DNA of 64,000 nucleotides, taken from assembly GCF_028767185.1 (NCBI RefSeq), contig NZ_JARACK010000004.1, forward strand, positions 124,001 through 188,000, read 5' to 3'. Made by a program: the position numbers and the translations under genes. The stretch comes from Mangrovimonas aestuarii (GTDB taxonomy: Bacteria; Bacteroidota; Bacteroidia; Flavobacteriales; Flavobacteriaceae). Below the pieces are notes generated by a model. It saw only the letters and a list, made by a program, of their open reading frames with translations. It made no database searches and was not told the origin of the DNA. Within the stretch, counting starts at the first letter, position 1. Every line of letters begins with the position of its first letter. Below, in pieces: positions 62,253-64,000 of the stretch.

Positions 62253-63678
62253 GAACTTAAAACAAAAGTCAAAAGCTGGTTTAATCTGGGACTTGTCAGG
62301 TACTTTTGTTCGACAAATTGCAACCTTTGTCGTTTCCATAATACTTGCAAGAATTCTTATACCCGAAGATTTTGGGGTAGTTGGTTTGGCGCTAGCTTTT
62401 ATTACCATCAGTAGTGTTTTTATTGATGTGGGATTTACGGATGGTTTAATACAAAAAAAAGAAGTTGACGATATAACCTATTCCTCTATTTTTTACACCA
62501 ATTTAGTATTGAGCTTATTACTAGGCTTATCAATTTTTTTATTGTCACCAGTACTTGGAAGGTTTTTTGGCAGCCAAGAAGTAGTGAGCATATTGAAATA
62601 TTTGGCTATAATACCTCCGATAGGGGCTTTGGGTAAGGTTCATGCTGCAATGTTAACAAGAGGCTTGCGCTTTAAATCTTTAACTCTAAGAGATATTTTT
62701 GCAACTCTTTTTGGTGGTGTGGTTGGAATTGTTTGTGCGCTTAATGGTTTTGGTGTATTTAGTTTGGTTTGGCAACAAATAACAGCTGCTTTAATTGGGG
62801 CTATTATGCTATGGTTTGGAACAGGGTGGATTCCAAAGGCACAATTTTCATGGAAAAGTGTAAGGGGGTTGTTATCCTTTTCGAGTTTTGTTTTTTTTGA
62901 TCAAGCACTTAGACAGGTTTTTCTGAAAATAGATACCTTATTCATTGGTAAGGTTTTTTCACCTGTAACACTAGGTTTTTATTCAAGGGCTGAATCATTA
63001 AATTCACAGATTACCAATTACTCTTCAAGTAGTTTAAGAAAGGTTATGTTTCCTATACTAAGCTCTATTCAAGAAGATGATGAACAATTTCAAAGAGTCT
63101 ATTATAAGGTATTTGATTTTGCGACATTTCTTTCTTCTACACTTTTAGGAGTACTATTTTTTCTAAGCGATCAGATAATTGTCTTCCTTTTAGGGAGTAA
63201 ATGGATCCCAAGTATTGTTTTGTTCCAAATATTAATATTTAGAACTCTCTTCGCACCTCACGGAGCATTAATGGGAAAGTCTCTATTAAGTAAAGGGTAT
63301 TCCAGGGTTAAGTTTAACCTAAGTTTAATTCAAAGGCTTGTTTTATTGTTACCAATGTTAGTGGGTTTGTTTTTTGGAATTAAGATTTTTGCTTCTGCCG
63401 TTGTTTTTGGTTCTTTTTTAGGTTTTATACTTTATTCATGGGCGGTAGATAAATATTTGAATCTCAGTTTCAAAAGGCAGATTTTAGGGTTTTTATACCC
63501 AATGTTACCATTCTTTATTTTAATATTATTTAAGGCATTTGTTTTTAATGGTTTAAATTCTATTTATTATGCCCTAATTTTCATAGGTTTTCATTTTACA
63601 TTTTTGTTATTAACCAAACACAACGGATTTTTATTTGGTAGACAAGAATTAACAAAACTGATTAAAAAACGAATTTAA
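62236..63678 (+). CDS. Wzx-type polysaccharide flippase (MOP superfamily)
   Basis: 480 residues from GTG 62236 (MKTQNKNLKQKSKAGLIWDL); TTG 62221 is an alternative. About 12-14 hydrophobic helices, with SGTFVRQIATFVVSIILAR, EDFGVVGLALAF, GFTDGLIQKK and LGFYSRAESLNSQI, the pattern of the MviM/Wzx-like polysaccharide-synthesis family. It turns lipid-linked sugar repeat units to the periplasmic side. The start lies inside the end of the epimerase gene (17-base overlap). Confidence 0.9.
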   Translation: MKTQNKNLKQKSKAGLIWDLSGTFVRQIATFVVSIILARILIPEDFGVVGLALAFITISSVFIDVGFTDGLIQKKEVDDITYSSIFYTNLVLSLLLGLSIFLLSPVLGRFFGSQEVVSILKYLAIIPPIGALGKVHAAMLTRGLRFKSLTLRDIFATLFGGVVGIVCALNGFGVFSLVWQQITAALIGAIMLWFGTGWIPKAQFSWKSVRGLLSFSSFVFFDQALRQVFLKIDTLFIGKVFSPVTLGFYSRAESLNSQITNYSSSSLRKVMFPILSSIQEDDEQFQRVYYKVFDFATFLSSTLLGVLFFLSDQIIVFLLGSKWIPSIVLFQILIFRTLFAPHGALMGKSLLSKGYSRVKFNLSLIQRLVLLLPMLVGLFFGIKIFASAVVFGSFLGFILYSWAVDKYLNLSFKRQILGFLYPMLPFFILILFKAFVFNGLNSIYYALIFIGFHFTFLLLTKHNGFLFGRQELTKLIKKRI

Positions 63679-63681
63679 TTT

Positions 63682-64000
63682 ATGATAGTATCCCATAAAC
63701 ATAAATTTATCTTTATTAAACCTCAAAAAACAGCAGGGACTTCGGTAGAATTATTGTTGTCACGGATTTGTGGTCCAGACGATATTATTACACCTTTAGG
63801 TTATGATCCAGACCCTAATGTAAGGGAGAAAAACAACGCTAAGCAACCTCAAAACTTCAAGAGAGCTAAGGCTTTTAAGGAATGGGAAATGCGAGATGTA
63901 TACTATATGGTTAAAAAACTTAAAAGTCCAAATCAAAATTACATAGAGCATTTAACAGCGCAACAAATAAAGGATTACGTAGGCGACGATATATGGAATT
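63682..64000 (+). CDS. sulfotransferase-family protein, partial (runs off the window)
   Basis: 106 codons are visible from ATG 63682, 3 bases after the flippase stop. The opening HKHKFIFIKPQKTAGTSVELL matches the PAPS phosphate-binding start of carbohydrate sulfotransferases (K-x-A-G-T-S loop at residues 15-20), followed by KEWEMRDVYYMV and EHLTAQQIKDYVG. It would transfer sulfate from PAPS to a sugar. This links the upstream cysC-cysD-cysN-cysQ genes to polysaccharide sulfation. The C-terminal part is not in view. Confidence 0.8.
   Translation, partial: MIVSHKHKFIFIKPQKTAGTSVELLLSRICGPDDIITPLGYDPDPNVREKNNAKQPQNFKRAKAFKEWEMRDVYYMVKKLKSPNQNYIEHLTAQQIKDYVGDDIWN

Overview
The window reads as chromosomal DNA of a member of the Flavobacteriaceae (Bacteroidota). 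The evidence is the AT-rich sequence, the gliding genes gldB/gldC at the left edge, a very large secreted protein with a type IX secretion C-terminal domain, a mevalonate-type isoprenoid pair (class II HMG-CoA reductase plus a GHMP kinase), promoter elements of the Bacteroidota type (TAnnTTTG), and a flavobacterial division/cell-wall cluster lacking murF and ddl. Species cannot be told from the sequence alone.

Layout. 1-6.9 kb: gldB end, gldC, aquaporin aqpZ (minus), a poorly coding stretch with a possible decayed gene, a small membrane protein, a 1437-residue type IX secreted protein carrying three 675-bp repeats, and tRNA-Phe. 7-14.8 kb: coaX, an outer-membrane protein, a TPR protein, lptC, a small membrane protein, a DUF21/CBS/CorC protein and a PpiD-like foldase, all on the plus strand. 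15-34 kb: housekeeping genes: glycine-zipper protein, GHMP kinase and HMG-CoA reductase, dipeptidyl peptidase IV with two POT peptide transporters (a peptide-use group), a thioredoxin-fold protein, comEC, an NlpC/P60 lipoprotein, lpxB, surE, a C-terminal processing protease, an OppC-type permease, engB and an alpha/beta hydrolase.

34.5-50.8 kb: the division and cell-wall cluster mraZ-rsmH-ftsL-ftsI-murE-mraY-murD-ftsW-murG-murC-ftsQ-ftsA-ftsZ, tightly packed, with several TTG/GTG starts. It is preceded by a striking array of GTGG boxes on a 10-bp register (likely the MraZ operator) and followed by yqeY and tRNA-Arg.

51-64 kb: an accessory region. An mtfA-like peptidase is followed by a UpxY/NusG-type antiterminator with a long leader, then a sulfate-activation operon (DUF2061 protein, cysC, cysD, cysN, cysQ), a cupin sugar-phosphate isomerase-like protein, UDP-glucose dehydrogenase, a UDP-glucuronate epimerase-like enzyme, a Wzx-type flippase and the start of a sulfotransferase-like gene. 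With no sulfate reductase gene in view, the simplest reading is a locus for a sulfated, uronic-acid-containing surface polysaccharide in which the cys genes supply PAPS. This operon is interrupted twice by small stand-alone genes, each with its own family of short repeats. A four-helix-bundle protein sits between cysD and cysN, bounded by oppositely oriented heptamer arrays (GCNNTAR). A DUF559 nuclease-like protein sits between cysN and cysQ, surrounded by five CCCTAAAGGG hairpins whose outer arms differ in sequence but mostly stay self-complementary. These two gene-plus-repeat units are the most likely undescribed systems in the window.
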